DNA of 64,000 nt. Origin: Owenia fusiformis. Lineage: Eukaryota > Annelida > Polychaeta > Sabellida > Oweniidae. Position numbers and translations under genes: made by a program. Under the pieces are notes generated by a model. It did no database searches. It was given only the letters and a program-made list of their open reading frames with translations, and had not been told where the DNA came from. The DNA is taken from contig CAIIXF020000011.1 of assembly GCA_903813345.2 (NCBI GenBank), positions 19,019,754 through 19,083,753 of the forward strand, given 5' to 3'. The stretch's first letter is position 1. Each line of letters begins with the position of its first letter. This document shows positions 41,001 to 56,000 of the stretch, one piece after another.

Positions 41001-44000
41001 TTAATATGGCATCAAATACAACTAAATCTAGAAAAACTGATGAATATGTGTTGTGTGTTTCATTCCGTGAACAATCCTTACAAGTACAGGGTGGTCCAAA
41101 AAATGGGACACTCGGAATTCGAAAATAGATATTGATTTTCTTGATGAAAACATGTCATGTTATATACCAGTGGATGAGGAATCTTTTCATTTAATTTGGC
41201 ATATTATAAGTTCAAATTTATGATAATGTCTGTCAACTAGCGTCCATAATATAAATGACGTCATTTTCGTTTTAAAACGGGTTTTCCAAAACTAGCAAAA
41301 ACCAAGTTTTATTGTCAACATTATTTACATAAAGAGATGTTCAATATGTCCGCCATTTTGATCAATTGTTGCCCTCAATTTTGGCCTAAATTGGTCAATA
41401 GCATGATTGATATCCTGCTAAAACAATAAATTTCACTTCTCAATAATCCTGTCCTTAAGGGACTGAAACCAAGAGATCTTAAGGATTTATGGTATACCAA
41501 TTCTGTCAGTCCTCCCTATATAGGTGGTAGTCGCAGACGTTGGGTAATCGGGTGATCTGGGCGAGGCAGTGATAAAGGGGGATGAATCTAAGCATATTTT
41601 CCTTAAAACATTTGACACTCTTGTGAGATACATTGCTTGGAACCCCATCTTGTTGGAAAATGTAATGATTTGAAAATAGCTCATATCAGGATGGTCCAAA
41701 AACAACATAATTGAACATCCCATGTCAACGTCTGCGACTACAGCGTATTTTGAGAACTAACAGAATTACTTTACTATGAACCCCTTACATCTACTCAGTC
41801 CCTTAAGGACAGAATTATTGAGAAGTCGAATACACCGTCTCAACAGCATGTCAGTGATGCATTTGACCAGTTTAGGCCAAAATTGAGGGCTATAATTGAT
41901 CAAAATGGTAGACATATTGAGCGTCTGTTTATGTAAATCAAGTTGCAACTAAGAGCTCCTCATTTTCAATCAGATGTTGTTTTATCATGACATCATAGAA
42001 CACTTTTGCTAATGAATTCTAGGAATATGATACCATTATCTGTGACATCAATTACATATTGCCCCATCAACAAATAAACAAACAAGTGAACTATATGTCA
42101 CCTATTCTTCCAAGTAATTAGGTAATTTTTTGTATCTTGTTTCAGTCCAGTTTCGCTACATCTTGGTCAAAGATAAAAACCTAGTTTTGTTGAGATTAAA
42201 AATGGTCAATTTTTACATTTTAATCAATTAAAGTTACCACTGCGTTTGTGAATAACAACGGAGAACATTTTTGATATTAAAAAATGGTGTTACCCCTCAA
42301 AATCCCTTTCTCGAAAATCGTATTCTTCTCCAAATCCCTTTCGCGCAAATCATATTCATCTCCCGAGAATTTCTGCCAAACAACACATGCCATTTCGTTC
42401 AGTTTGGTCAGTATAGCCACCTTGCTAATGCAAAAGAAGATGTGCAGTAGACGATCGTAATACCCGGAATGTGCCTCGTTCACAATTTCAATATATACCG
42501 TATACTGTTCTATCAACCAATGAAATTACAGGGGGTGCCAAGTTTGAATATTTTATGTGGGCACCCCACAGCACATATATAGTGATGGTAAGTAAAAACA
42601 ATATATTCTTATAGTGTAACATATTTTCTATAGCTTGGTGAATTTCATCCTCCTAAGCAGGTGTCCAGAATCCGTACCTCCTTCTTCCCCCGTTATAACC
42701 AATTAGGACGTGCCCGATTTAACTGAATCACATGATCTTTAATATGCGCAATGACTTATACATGATTTTTGTCGCAGTGTTGCAACATCCAATCAGATTG
42801 TGAGCTCTTAATCGGGGAAATGGTAACTGCTTATCGCAGGGGGTAAAAGAAAGAATATGTTCTGGATTTTTTTTGGAGAATGGTGAATTTTGGTCACGAA
42901 ACGTTCTGAAATGGGGTCTTCTCATTGGATAATCAGGCCACCATTGCGCTATAGAGCTGGGTGACACTGATAAGCAGAAAATACAATTGCCACTTTAAGT
43001 ACATTTACCCGTTTTTCTGTTTGTATTAGCCCTTATTCACATCCAACCCAAACGCTCTTACATGCACGACGGAGCGTTTCATTCATGCGGAAACGCAGCG
43101 GAGCGAAATAAAATGGCGGCTAATGAAGATTCAACTATGATCGTAAGTATTGTTTCACTCGTTTCTCTTACATACCATACGTTCAATAGCTGTAGGGACC
43201 GGGGATTCCATGGGTTCGAATGAACCCCCGGTCAGGGTTTCCCCAAAAATATTTGCTGAAAAATTCATTGCAACAACCAGAAACATTCACTTAATTTATA
43301 TGACCATAATAAAGTTACACTTCTCTCCAAAAGTTTGGCAACCTTAGGCACAGGGAAGGAATGTCTAATTTTGGGAAGACCCCTGTTCATCATTACATTA
43401 TGCAAAGAAATAATCACGCACAATTTATTTTCTGACTTAAAAGCTGCTTCATCTCCGGTGAAATAAACCAACTGTCTAAATACTAATAACAAATCTATGC
43501 GCCTCTGTTTTGTTTTATTTCAAACAAAAAATTCTTGCCTGGAGCAATTAATTATTAAATAATTTTGAAACATTTAGAAATGAGTTATTATATAAAGCAT
43601 ACATGTATGTATCATTTATTAACACAAGAATTATAATCGAATGGGTATAGTATTTATTATCCATCACTTCGATTTCTTATATTTTTGAGAATAAAATTGT
43701 CCAAAAATGTAAAAATACAATTTTCTGAAATTGTCTGGATTTCTTTCATACATATTATAAATATGTAAGTATGTAAAATCCAACATTTTATCAATAATCT
43801 TGTCAAAGGAGTGGTATCGATATAGAGAACTTTTTGAACACACGTTTCTCTTAATCAGTCATAAAAAAAATCTGAAAATTTTTTAAAATCAACCAAACAT
43901 CCTTTGTATAAGTATATAATATTGAGAGGTCTAGAAACATGTTGTATACTGTATAACATGTATTAAATCTGGGTGCTTTATTTTCTTAATCGGATTAAAA

Positions 44001-47000
44001 TTGTTATTGCCGAATAAAAGTTTGCCGACCAGACACCCCTAATGTAAAGCCAAATAAAATATTGCTGACCTGACATCCCTTATATAATTTTGATTTACAA
44101 CTGATCTACAATTTTAATCACCTCCATTTAATCGACTCAGAAAACCTGACATCCCTAATATATAGATTATGAGTGATAGTTTGAGTAATTCCCACATTCG
44201 ATAGACTCAGAATTAATACCAGGCCCGTAGCCAGAATTTTCCAAGGGGGGGTTCGTTTTTCTAAAAAATTCTAGGGGGGGTTCACTTTGGCAAATATGGC
44301 CAAAAATCACTCAAAAATTAGTCAGAATGGTGAAAAATTGCATGATTTTGTCCGAACCCCCCGAACCCCCCCTGGCTACGGGCCTGAATACCAAGATTAA
44401 AAATTGTTAATACCAGGATTAAAAACTTTTAATACTGGGATTTCCAAAGCACTTGGATCCGATTTTATTTATGAGCTTTGTTAAGTTGATACTCGTTAGA
44501 AAACTACAATAAGTTGACACTCATTAGACAACTACCATATTAAAGCTCATTAAGATCGATCTTCAATATCTTAATTACATGTATATTTCCGAATTTTATG
44601 TTGCCGTTTCTGTTTTACATTCGGCAATCGGCAACTTTATATCCCGGCAATATTTCATGTTATACAGTATGCTATTTTGTTCCAACAAGGCTCGGAAAGA
44701 CATTTTATTTCATTCTCAAGAATTGGTAGAAAGGAGCAAAAACAATTGCACAAAAAAAAATGTTAACAAATAAAGTTATATAAAATATTTCTAAATAATT
44801 TTTGCATTAAATTGTTGTCAATCAGTCAACATTACACAAAATACCGTGTTTTTTTTACAGAATGTTTTCAATGATTGGTTTAAGAGAAAAACATTGTTGA
44901 ATTCATTTCTACATATCGATACCGATCCTTTGATAAACTGACTGCTTATTAGGTGAATTATAATGTTCCATGTAGTGAACTCTCCATCTCCAAAAAATCA
45001 TAGAAATTCCTTCAAAATTGAGATAGTTTTTCCCAAACTAAGGAGGTGACGTTTCTGAGGCCACCTTGTACAATTGTTCATGTTACTTAGAAATTTGTCA
45101 GCCCCATAGATCTGATTCTAAGTACAGATTATTTTTTATTTTCAATTCAAAGAAAGAACAAATATGTATTTTGAGCACTTTGTATTCTTTGTTGCAAGGC
45201 ATTGGAATTTAAAAAAGGTTTAATTTAAGAGTCTACGGAGCACAATGGATATCTCAAGTACCAATTGAGAGTATTCGTGTAGCCATAAAGACTTTTATAT
45301 GTGGGCCATGATTAAATAAATATTATATTCTTCGAAAATATTTGCTATTAAATACTCCACTATTCAGTAACTAACTCTAAGTTTATAAGGTCATTATGGA
45401 CACTCCTCTATTATAAAATGAAATACCAAATAAAAATCTTTTGATTTGTAATCTTTTCAAATCAGCATCTTACCTCAGTATTGAAGTGTGGGAATCGCAT
45501 GTTTCAGAATTTGACATATTGAACTCTGAAGTCTCAATGAATAAGAATGAGGATTTCTCCCTAAAATATCTGGCTTTAAAAAATATGTTCCTTAAAGATA
45601 TGTTGGAATTTGCCCTTAAATGTACAGTAGAACCTGTATATCTGAACACCTGGCTAATCCGAACACCTTCCAATTTGAACACTTTTTTTCAATCCCATTT
45701 TTTCCTCCTATTGACTCCCATGTTAAAAAAAACTTGAAATCTGAACACCTCCTAATTTGAACAGTGAACAACCAGATTTGAAAAAGTGACCTGTCTAATC
45801 TGAACATTTTTATCAGAAATCAACTGTCTGGACATTTCAATTAAAGCCACATATTTTTTTTCTGTATACTGTTCATATCATTCAAATAAGAATCCAAACA
45901 TAGGTAGGCTTAAACCCTGTCTCTATACTCCCTGATATTTGGTACATGTGTACATCATTCAATCTCCCCCAGCCTACAATATTTCATGAGTACAATATTG
46001 CGCTTTTGGCAAACCTGCATCTGTCGTCCAAAATGTTTTACCTGACTTCTACCTTTGGGATATGCCAAAGGTAAAGTGTACAGAAAGAACCTCAGGACAA
46101 TTACAGACCTCAAAAAGGAGATCATAATTTTCATTCAGGCCATACAATGTACCTACTGAGGATTGCAGTTGGGTTGGGTCATAGACAACTTGTGCAGGTT
46201 TACCTAAGCATGATGATGGCTGAACCTGTGTTCAATCAAGAAACATGGTAGGCTGATAGGAAATTGAATGTTCAAGTGTGTAAAATATCAGGGAGTAATT
46301 CTTTAAAATGACAAAGATATGAGGAAAATACAGGGTTGCCATTTTTTGACCACCCTGTATGAAAAAAAATGTGAGGATCCCCAATGAAGGGGGAGATTAG
46401 TTGATAACAAAAAACATAGAACCTCGGGTCACCGAATCCTGGCTACGCCACTGATGTCGTCACCAATTAATCAACTTCCAGTTCAGAATTAGCCCACTTA
46501 AAGGTCATTTGCACCCATTTAGATAAGTTTATTCAAAAGTGCAAAAAATGTTGAATTTGACACCCATTTGAGAAAAACTCTTGAATATAGTGATTAAGGC
46601 AAGTAACATCCATCTATAAATTAAAGCACTTTTCATAGTGAATATTTGATAATAATAACATTCATTCGCTGGGGAAAAGTGCATACATCTTTGTGTCCCT
46701 CAATTTACCAAATTGTATTGATATGACAACTTAGATAGTTGAGTTGTGTCAATTTTGTTAACTTCCAAGTGGGAGGGGGAACAGTCATTTGATGATACTT
46801 AAGTACTTGTAAAGCTGCCCTAAAGCCCATATACAATTACCACTAAAATTAGAGTCTAGGCCTATCTAGACTAGTTAAACAACTTACTTTGAACCATTTC
46901 CCAAATTAACTATAGTAAACACAACAAATGTTGACAATACAATGTTGAATATATTTTTCATTGTCTAGCTTCACTGAAGAAATTATTTCATTTTGAAACA

Positions 47001-50000
47001 GCTGTTTTCATAGTTAGATACATATGATATTTCATTTGATTTTGATATATTCAGAAATTGAGATATATTCATTTAAAAATTGTTATTCAATAAAATAACA
47101 TTTTAGTAAGCCATTGATGTTGTATTGGATAATAGGTAATATTTGCTAATAACAGTTTGATCTTTCATAATTATTCAACAAAGTTGATCATAACATACTC
47201 ATGTTGAAAGTTATTCATGTTTTTATAAGTAAAAGGCAATTACCCAGATGCAAGTAGGTAGTTATTTTCACGGTATCAAGACGTTTCACCCCCTGGACGT
47301 TTCACCCCTAGACTGTTCACCCCTTAGACGTTTCACCCCCTGGACATTTCACCCCCTAGACACTTCACCCCCTAGACGTTTCACCCCCTGGACGTTTCAC
47401 CTCCTGGACGTTTCACCCCCTAGACATTTCACCCCTAGACTTTTCATCCCTTAGACGTTTCACCCCTAGACCTTTCACCCCTTAGACATTTCACCCCCTA
47501 GACATTTCACCCCCTAGACATTTCACCCCATATACAGTCTGTGTATTGTACAATGTGATGGGTTGGGTTATTAGTGAATTTTGACTTAATTTACATGAGT
47601 ACATGGGTGTATACGGATTTCTTTTCCAAGTAACATTGACTGGAAAGGGTCATAGTGTATAAAACCACAACAATATTGGTACAAATAAGTTTAAAAAAAG
47701 TTTGGACTTTGCACTGATTAAAGATGCTAGTCTCTAATTGCCTAAATAATCCCTTCCCTTGTTATCAATTGCATTATTAAAAGCAACAAACCGATTCATT
47801 ATTATTTTTTAGATTTAGAAAATTAATCCAATTGTTTTTGATGTGTGTACAAATGTATTTATAATGATATACAAGAACACAAATGTGTACAAAATGTCCC
47901 CACCAATGGGTGATCCCATGAAATAGTTATCCTGAAAATGAGTAGAAAAGACTTTACCAACACAATTTGAGGACGGAAAATCCAAAATGGCCACCTTAAA
48001 ATTTACCCAGAATGCCAAAAATTGAGTCAGTTCTAGATTTTCAAACTAAGAACCACCCCTGAAAATTGTTAATCGATCTGTGACACAGTTAACTAGAAAA
48101 TATGTAAACAAGACTTTACAGACAAGATTTAAGGATGGAAAATCCAAAATGGCTGCCTTGCCATTTACCCAGAATGTCAAAAAACTAATCTGTTCCTAGA
48201 TTCTCATACTAAGAATCATCCCTGAAAATATGACATCGATCTACCAAATGGTTCACCTGAAAACGCGTAGACAAGACTTTACAGACAAGATTTTAGGACA
48301 GAAAATCCAAAATGGCTGCCATGACATTTATACAGAATGCCAAAAAACTAATCAGATGTAGATTTTCACACTAAGAATCATCCCTGAAAATTTGAAATTG
48401 ATCTGCCAAACGGTTCACCTAAAAACGCGTAGACAAGACTTTACAGGCAAGATTTTAAGACGGAAAATCCAAAATGGCTGCCTTGACATTTATCCAGAAT
48501 GCCAAAAAACTAATCAGATCTAGATTTTCATACTAAGAATCATCCCTAAAAATTTGAAATTGATCTACAGAACGGTTCACCTGGAAATGCATAGACAAGA
48601 CTTTACAGACAAGATTTTAGGACAGAAAATCCAAAATGGCTGCCTTGACATTTGCCCAGAATGCCAAAAAACTAATCAGTTCTACATTTTCATACTAAGA
48701 ATCATCTCTGAAAATTTGAAATTGATCTACCAAACGGTTCACCTGAAAACGCGTAGACAAGACTTTACAGACAAGATTTTAGGACGGAAAATCCAAAATG
48801 GCTGCCTTGACATTTACCCAGAATGCCAAAAAACAAATCAGATCTAGATTTTTATACTAAGAATCATCCCTGAAAATTTGAAATTGATCCACCAAACGGT
48901 TCACCTGAAAACACGTAGACAAGACTTCACAGACAAGATTTTAGGACGGAAAAATCCAAAATGGCCGACAATAAAAAAGTGATTATGTGTTTTTGCTGAT
49001 TTCTTCTTACAAAATTATCACATATAACTACTGTTAACAATTACATAGGCTTTTACAACAAAGTACATCTGAAATTATTTATAAAGCTACTAAATAGTTA
49101 AAGTATGAAAACTCAAAAACACCATTGAATATGATACAAAGTATTATCGTGCACTCACTTTTCTTAAGACATTCAAAATGGCTGACATGACTGAGCTAAC
49201 AGGTCCAAAACCTAATCAGATCTAGAATGAAGTGAGCTGAACAAGATGTTAAAGTTTTAAAAGCAACTGTGAAGCCGTTTTTCTTAAAGTTTGCAGACAA
49301 GGATTTTAGCATTTGACTTCAAAATGGCCGACAGGAAGTAGGTATCGAGTTAAAATTTTTTCATCCACATCTGTATGCACTCATAAGTTATCCCTGAAAA
49401 TTTGAAGGTGATATCTGTAGCTGTTTTGGAGAAAACTCCCGGACGTACGGACAGACGGACGGACGGACAGACGGACGGACGGACGGACGTACGGACGGAC
49501 AGACGGACGCGCCTAGGCCGACAATATGGCCCCACACTATGTGGTGGGGACATAAAAAGCATTCATTTTATGGTAAACAATTAGATATGGCATAAATTAG
49601 AAGTGAAATTAATAAGAATTGTATAAGATTTTTGGTTGCAGATTTCCTGATGATCATTTTATCAATTAGGCTAATTGTAATTTATGTTATGTAATTTAGG
49701 TTATTTGTGAGCGAGGATTTGCTCCCTGAATTAACAGTGGAAGGCATTTGAGTATTTCTATGACATATTTGAGCAAAGATTTACTTTGGTAGGCATTTAA
49801 GTAATTCTATACTAAAAATGTGAGCAAGGATTTACAGTGGCAGGCATTTCAATTCAATTCAATTTACCATACACTCATTTCATCAGGGAATGCATAATTA
49901 GAAAAGGGAAAAATGGAGGGACTTTAAAGATACTGAATTTGGATGACCAAAATGAACTGAAACCAATGGATAGCATGAGATTTTTCAATGGAGAAATAAC

Positions 50001-53000
50001 ATGGGGAACACTTGTCTTAAAGCAATTAAGTTTTCCTTTCAAGAACTATTTGATACATCAAAATAAAGAATAGTAATGCATTAAACATTGTAAAAAATGA
50101 TTGCATTTCTGGTGAAAATGGGGTCAACATCTTTGAAAAAGTCTGTTGATGGGTTGATTACTACTTTAATATCTCCGAGTTTGTTTCTGTCTCCATTGTC
50201 AGAAAATAGTCATAATCCAAGATATAACCTTTGGTTTTGAAAATTGTTTATCAACTTTGAAAATTTAACTTTTTTGAAAATGTGACTTCTAGTTCGGGTT
50301 GATTCCCCATAGACCCCATGTTACAAAATCACAAAAAGTGAAATATCTCTTCTTGTATTGGACAGATAACATTTTCTTTTACTGTATATATTTTAATTTG
50401 CATAACAATTAAATGCATAAGGGTTATATGAAAATTGAACCACTTTAATTGAAATTAAAGGGAACTTTCTACTATACCCGCCATGTTATCTGACCAGAAC
50501 GAGCCACCTGGTGGTGAAACTGGTAACTACCTACTCACCTCTGCATTACAGTACTTGTTATTTGATTATGCTATTTGGAACACTTGGTAATTAAATTGTG
50601 ATTTTAATTAATCAAACCAAAGCTAAACCCTATTACATAAAATCATCTAACTTAAATTCACTTAAGTTGCTGAGCAAAATGTGTCAATAGGAAATATGTT
50701 CTATAATATATGCCATTTACTTGAATGAAATATGTAGGAGTAAAAAATTGAAATGTCTAGGGGGTGAAATATGTCTAAGGGGTGAAACGTCTAAGAGATG
50801 AAATGTCTAGGGGGTGAAATGTCTAGGGGTGAAACGTCTAGGGAGTGAAGTGTCCAGGGGGTGAAATGTCTAAGGGATGAAATGTCTAGGGGTGAAACAT
50901 CCAGGGGAAGAAATGTCCAGGGGGTGAAGTGTCTAAGGGGTGAAATGTCCAGGGGGTGAAACGTCTAAGGGGTGAACAGTCTAGGGGTGAAACGTCCAGG
51001 GGGTGAAATGTCTAGAAAGCTATTTTCACCACTAGGTGGCTAATTCGGGTAGATAACATGGTAGGGTATTCGAAAGTTTAATTAAACTTTAATATTTATC
51101 AGTTTCAATGGTTCAATTTTTATATTACCCTTATGTATCTGTAATAGTTATACAAATTAAAATAAGTCCAGTAAAAGAAAATACTTTCTGTCTAATATAA
51201 TAAATATATATGTGATTTTATAACATGCAGTCTATGCGGAATCTTCCTGACCTACAGTGCTCACCATAAATAAACAGCATCTTGATTTTCTATCACCATT
51301 CCCAGACCATGGTGATTTGAGACTTTATACTTTCCAATAACGTCTAGATACACATACTTTAGTATTTTATATTTTACATTTAGCGTCCTCTAACTAATGT
51401 ATGATCACTTGAAAATTCTCTTCTTTTTAACATTGGAAATCCTTACTTCAGCAAATCCAGGTGTCATGAGCACTGTATAAGTCACATTTCTAAAGAAAAT
51501 CTAATTTTCAAAGTTAGTAAACACTTTTTAAAACCACATTTCTATTTTCTAGATGCCATTTTACATGTAGATTTCAAATATGATATCACATTGAGTGAAG
51601 TTTGAATTTCTAATGCCATAAATCAAGATTATTTCTACTTGCGTCTAGTCTATTTACGTTATCTAATTAAATTAATCTAAAACAAAATGCCGCATTGCAT
51701 ATACTTAGATTTTGAAAATAGGCTTGCAATTCAGACTAAGCCCACTTTAAGCCATTTGCACCCTCTGGTTGGAAGTGTAATGGGTAAAACTGCAAAAGTG
51801 CATTTTTCTATTTAAATAAATTATGTCTATTTGTAAGAGATATCATGATAATTGAGGTCACAAACAGTGTTATCTTAGTTTCTCAACGCTTTGAATTGCA
51901 AGTCAACATTTTAGGCTGAAATTAGGTTTAAACATTTCTCTTAAGTTTCCTCACAATATTAGCAATTAGCTATTTATTAAAAAATTTCACCAATTTGAGA
52001 TATAAGCTCAAAAACTGAAAAGTGGTCAAATTTCAACTTCCTTAAAATTAAACAAAGCCCTTTTCAAACATCATTTTCAAAGTTGACTGGAGTTCATATA
52101 TGACTTTACACTTAAGATCAGACATTTTGTGATTTTCAAATTGTCAAAAACGTCAACAAGGGCCTCCGTAAGATTGCTTGCAATGTTAATGTCTAGTTTA
52201 TATCAGAAAAAATTGTTAGAGAAATCTTATCAATTTGAAATGAAAAAAATACATTGAATAATATGATAGTTGAGATGCATCAACTTCTTCATTTTCAAGT
52301 AGAAAGGAGAAAATTATTTTGTTAATATTTGAGTAATTGTAAAGCTGCCCTTAGGCCCATATACAATCACCACCAGAAATTCTAGGCAACATAATCATAA
52401 CAGATGTTGGTAATACATGATTGTTGAATATATTTTTTATTATCTGGCTTTTTGATGTAACTGTACCCCTTCGAAACAGCTGTCTCCTAGGTAGCTACGT
52501 ATAATATCTTGATTGATTTTGATATGTTTTAAAATTCAGCTGTAGGAGATTAAAAATTGTTATTCAATGAAAAAGCATTTTAAAAAGAAAATCATTATTT
52601 GTGTTGGTCAATAACCTATTATATTTGCTACTTATAATATTTGCTATTTTGATTTTTTATAAATTTTAGTACAAAGGTCAGTAATCTTGAAATGTATTTT
52701 CTGGATTATTATTATTAGGAAAAGGCAATTGAATCTTAGATGAACAAAATGCCACATATGTTGATACCTTCACAGGAGCATGTGTTCACTGGCAGATCAA
52801 GAATATAACAAGGGGGTGTGCCCATATTTCAAATCAGAAAATAAATAATTTTGGGTCACTAAATTCAAAAATTTGGCCTATTGTTTTAAAAATTTGAGGC
52901 CCATTTTTTGATAATTTGGCCCCAAAAGACCAAAACAAAGGCAAAGTAATGCCCACTATTCACGTGATATGACCCACCTATAAATTGTATGCCTGTTTTA

Positions 53001-56000
53001 TCCTTGTTTTGTCTGTTTTTCCACTCCAGTATGTACAGTTTCTCAAATTATGACCAAATGTTATATTTTGCTAAGATATGTACAGTACTTACAATATGGT
53101 CCTGCATGTTGCGTTCAGCTCGTTCTGCTCTGCGATTGGCTGCAACAATACTACTGGTTGAAGACACAAGGGGAGAAGAGCTGCGACTGATGGCTGACTG
53201 GGGAGAGACTGTTCCACTACTGGTCGCCTTGACCTTAAATCATTCCAAATAATGATTGGAATTAAATTCAAACATCGAATTCCTCAACATATTCTCAATA
53301 CAATGACAAGATCAAATCGGAATCATTTTCTATTCTATTTAAACATTCATTCATCATTAATGAAAAACGTTTTGAAAATATTTTGGTACAATTTCACTCG
53401 TCTATTTCATTACAGAATGTACATCTTTGTCTGATTTCATTAGCTTACCTCCATTTGAGTCAGTTTTTTATTGCGTTTATTTTTCAGAGATTGCAACAAT
53501 GAGGCTCTTAAAGCATCCGCATCTTCATCCTCTTCATCTGGTGTAACCATTTTTACTCCAGCTCCTGCCCTGATGGACCCCTCTTTGTCACTGCTTCCGC
53601 TCCTGTCCTGATGGACCCCTGTAGGTTCAGTTGGAGTTGGCTGGTATACTACACCAGCATTTACAGTGGGATTATCTGTATCAGGTTCATACTCCTCGAC
53701 ATGCTTATCTTCACCAGGGGTGTAAATAACTTCGGAAGTATCTGGCTCTGAGGAGTCATTTCTTGGAGAGTACCCTGGGATGAATGTTGATGACACAGAG
53801 AGCTCAAAACCCAATCCTGGGATGGTCAGAGACTTGCTAGTTGGGGTAGGGACTAATAATGCTGGGTCCATATCTGGGAATTCAGGTTCATATTCTTGTA
53901 CTTTCTGAACCTGAGGAGAGCCTGTGGTATAGGGTTCATTTGGTGAGCCAGGGGGTAGAGGGGGTGGGGATGGGGAATCCACTGGGGGTAAGGGAGGGGG
54001 TGAAGGGGACTCCGATGGAGGTAAGGGTGGTGGTAATGGAGGATTCTCAATCATCTGAAATGACAAAAGAATTTCTTTTTACTGCATTTCAAATCAAATG
54101 TATACAAGGCATTAACATGCAAAAATATTACATTGGATGACTTCAGTTTATCCTATGCTTTTATTTACTCAGAGTAGTAATACTGAAAGAAGGTTAACAG
54201 GGATGTTTCAAGTATTGCGATTGTGTTAGGTGGTAGCACAAATATTGATTTTGAGGCTAAATGATGTTCAACATCGCGATTTGATATTTTTATGCTAACT
54301 GATATCTTTCCATAGTTTTCGATTGGAAAATATTTCTGTGCCATCTTCTGGATCTGCTCTCCTGCTTACCATTGGTTGCATGTTATACACTGGTCCCAGT
54401 GGAGGTTGAGGAGGCATATGAGGTACTGTAGGGACGTACATCATAGGAGATGGTCCTGGCCCCATGGCTAGCTGGTAGAATGTATTATCAAAGAACTGCA
54501 TAACATCACTTGGACTACCTAAGTCCCCTCCAGATGGTACCACATCTAAAAATAAATTCATATGCTTGGAATTAGGGCATACTAGAAGTCGTCTACTCCA
54601 AGGAGTAGCAAATCCCAACAAACACTATTTTCGTGAATCTGTATGTGACTGAAGAATGGAGGGCTTCACCATATCCAATCAAACTTCGTTTGTTGGAATA
54701 ATAAAAGGATTGATGAATGAGTAGGCTATTTCACTGTTTTACACACAATGTGATCCAATTAAGACCGCGGTCTATTTGGTTACTTTGTCTTAGGGACATA
54801 ATTCTACTATATAGAATATGGACACATGAGATACCCTAATGACACGTCATATGATTTAATATGATAAAAAAAAATGCAGAGACCACAGTTACTATTTCCT
54901 AAGTGGGGGAGGGGTTCTCCCATGAAAATAGTAATCATGACATGGGTCTGTTTTAACTTTAATGTCTTAAAGGTTTTTTCAAGATATTACTGATATTTGA
55001 TACTTGGTATTGGTTTTGGATTTAAAACAATGACGCTCAAACAGCTTTTTCTTGGAAGGCTCTCTATTATCTTAACATCACCTGCTCTGTGGTCCTTTGT
55101 CTTATTAGTTTGACTTACCCTGGTCATCACTATCAATCTCCATCTCAACCTCTTCATAGTTATCCCTCAATTGACCATCAGATGGAGTCTTCTTAACTTG
55201 ATCTGCATCAGTAGATGGCTGAAATCAATGATTTTTCACATTTTTTAGTACTCCCCAAGAACTGTTTATTCAAAATATATAAATTGATTGTTCATGATTT
55301 TTGTTCATAACCATAATTTAATGAACATATTTAATCTGAGAACAAGTACTTTTGATAGCAATAGTAATAATAAAAAAGGAAATCACAGGGGGTAACAAGT
55401 AGAATCTAAACAATACACTTTCAGTTAGAGTGGAGTAGAGTAGAGTAGAGTAGAGTAGAGTAGAGTAGAGTAGAGTAGAGTAGAGTAGAGTAGAGTAGAG
55501 TAGAGTAGAGCAGAGTACAGTATTACAGCGCTTGTTTGTATGCCTAAAAACTCAATAATTTGAAAAATAGATTCTAATTCTCAGCAAGCTATGAGCATTC
55601 AAGAATATGTATCTGTTCAAATAACTGCAAACCACACTGCTATAAACCACTTCACCGTACCATTATACTTTCTCATTTAATTTCTGCTAATACCCTCTTT
55701 AAAAGACCAAATAATGCTTTGATTAATCAATGTTTTATCGGTTCTAATTGGTTTATAACCATCATGATCTATACTCCTCAGTGTGTATTTTGCAACATTG
55801 AATTGCCTTTTTTGATAGCCTACCTTAGTGTCTTTATTGCTTTGTGATATGCCAGCACTTCGCTGTACCATCTGCATGAACCTTCTGTATTGTTCATCAG
55901 GGTCGTCTATTGTGAGGATTTTCTGAGCTTCACGACGTTGCCATTCCATTTCATCCTTACGGGCCCTTTCTAACTCCTCTAATCTAGAACACAAATGAGA

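Larger units (their letters stand above)
47888..49557. mobile_element. 1.67-kb TIR element enclosing a satellite and GGAC tail
   Basis: ATGTCCCCACCAATGGG at the left and TATGTGGTGGGGACAT at the right are inverted. Inside are seven direct units of about 161 bp (47940-48970), a degenerate stretch, and a GGAC microsatellite (49438-49512) next to the right end. No transposase. Elements at 57388-58345 and 17694-17815 have a comparable layout. Confidence 0.6.
34058..53092 (-). other. ZFC3H1 intron 9 (19.0 kb) hosting a nested gene
   Basis: The donor ATATT|GTAAGT (53092) and the acceptor TTTTCAG (34058) join exons 9 and 10 in phase 0. The other introns here are mostly 0.15-0.9 kb, so this one is expanded at least sixfold over the next largest. 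It carries the ATP-grasp gene at 38730-40067, segmental repeats (34730, 46805 and 52330 copies), foldback elements and satellites. No other coding gene is recognisable. Confidence 0.9.

Noticed and set aside
47248-47454. ORF with repeated FTPWTFHPLD units
   Set aside because: Translation of the 15-16 bp minisatellite; no independent evidence of a gene.
48554-48847. 97-codon ORF with a duplicated QDFTDKILG motif
   Set aside because: Two consecutive units of the 161-bp satellite read in one frame.
49350-49584. ORFs with RTDRRTDG or SVRPSV repeats
   Set aside because: Translation of the GGAC microsatellite.
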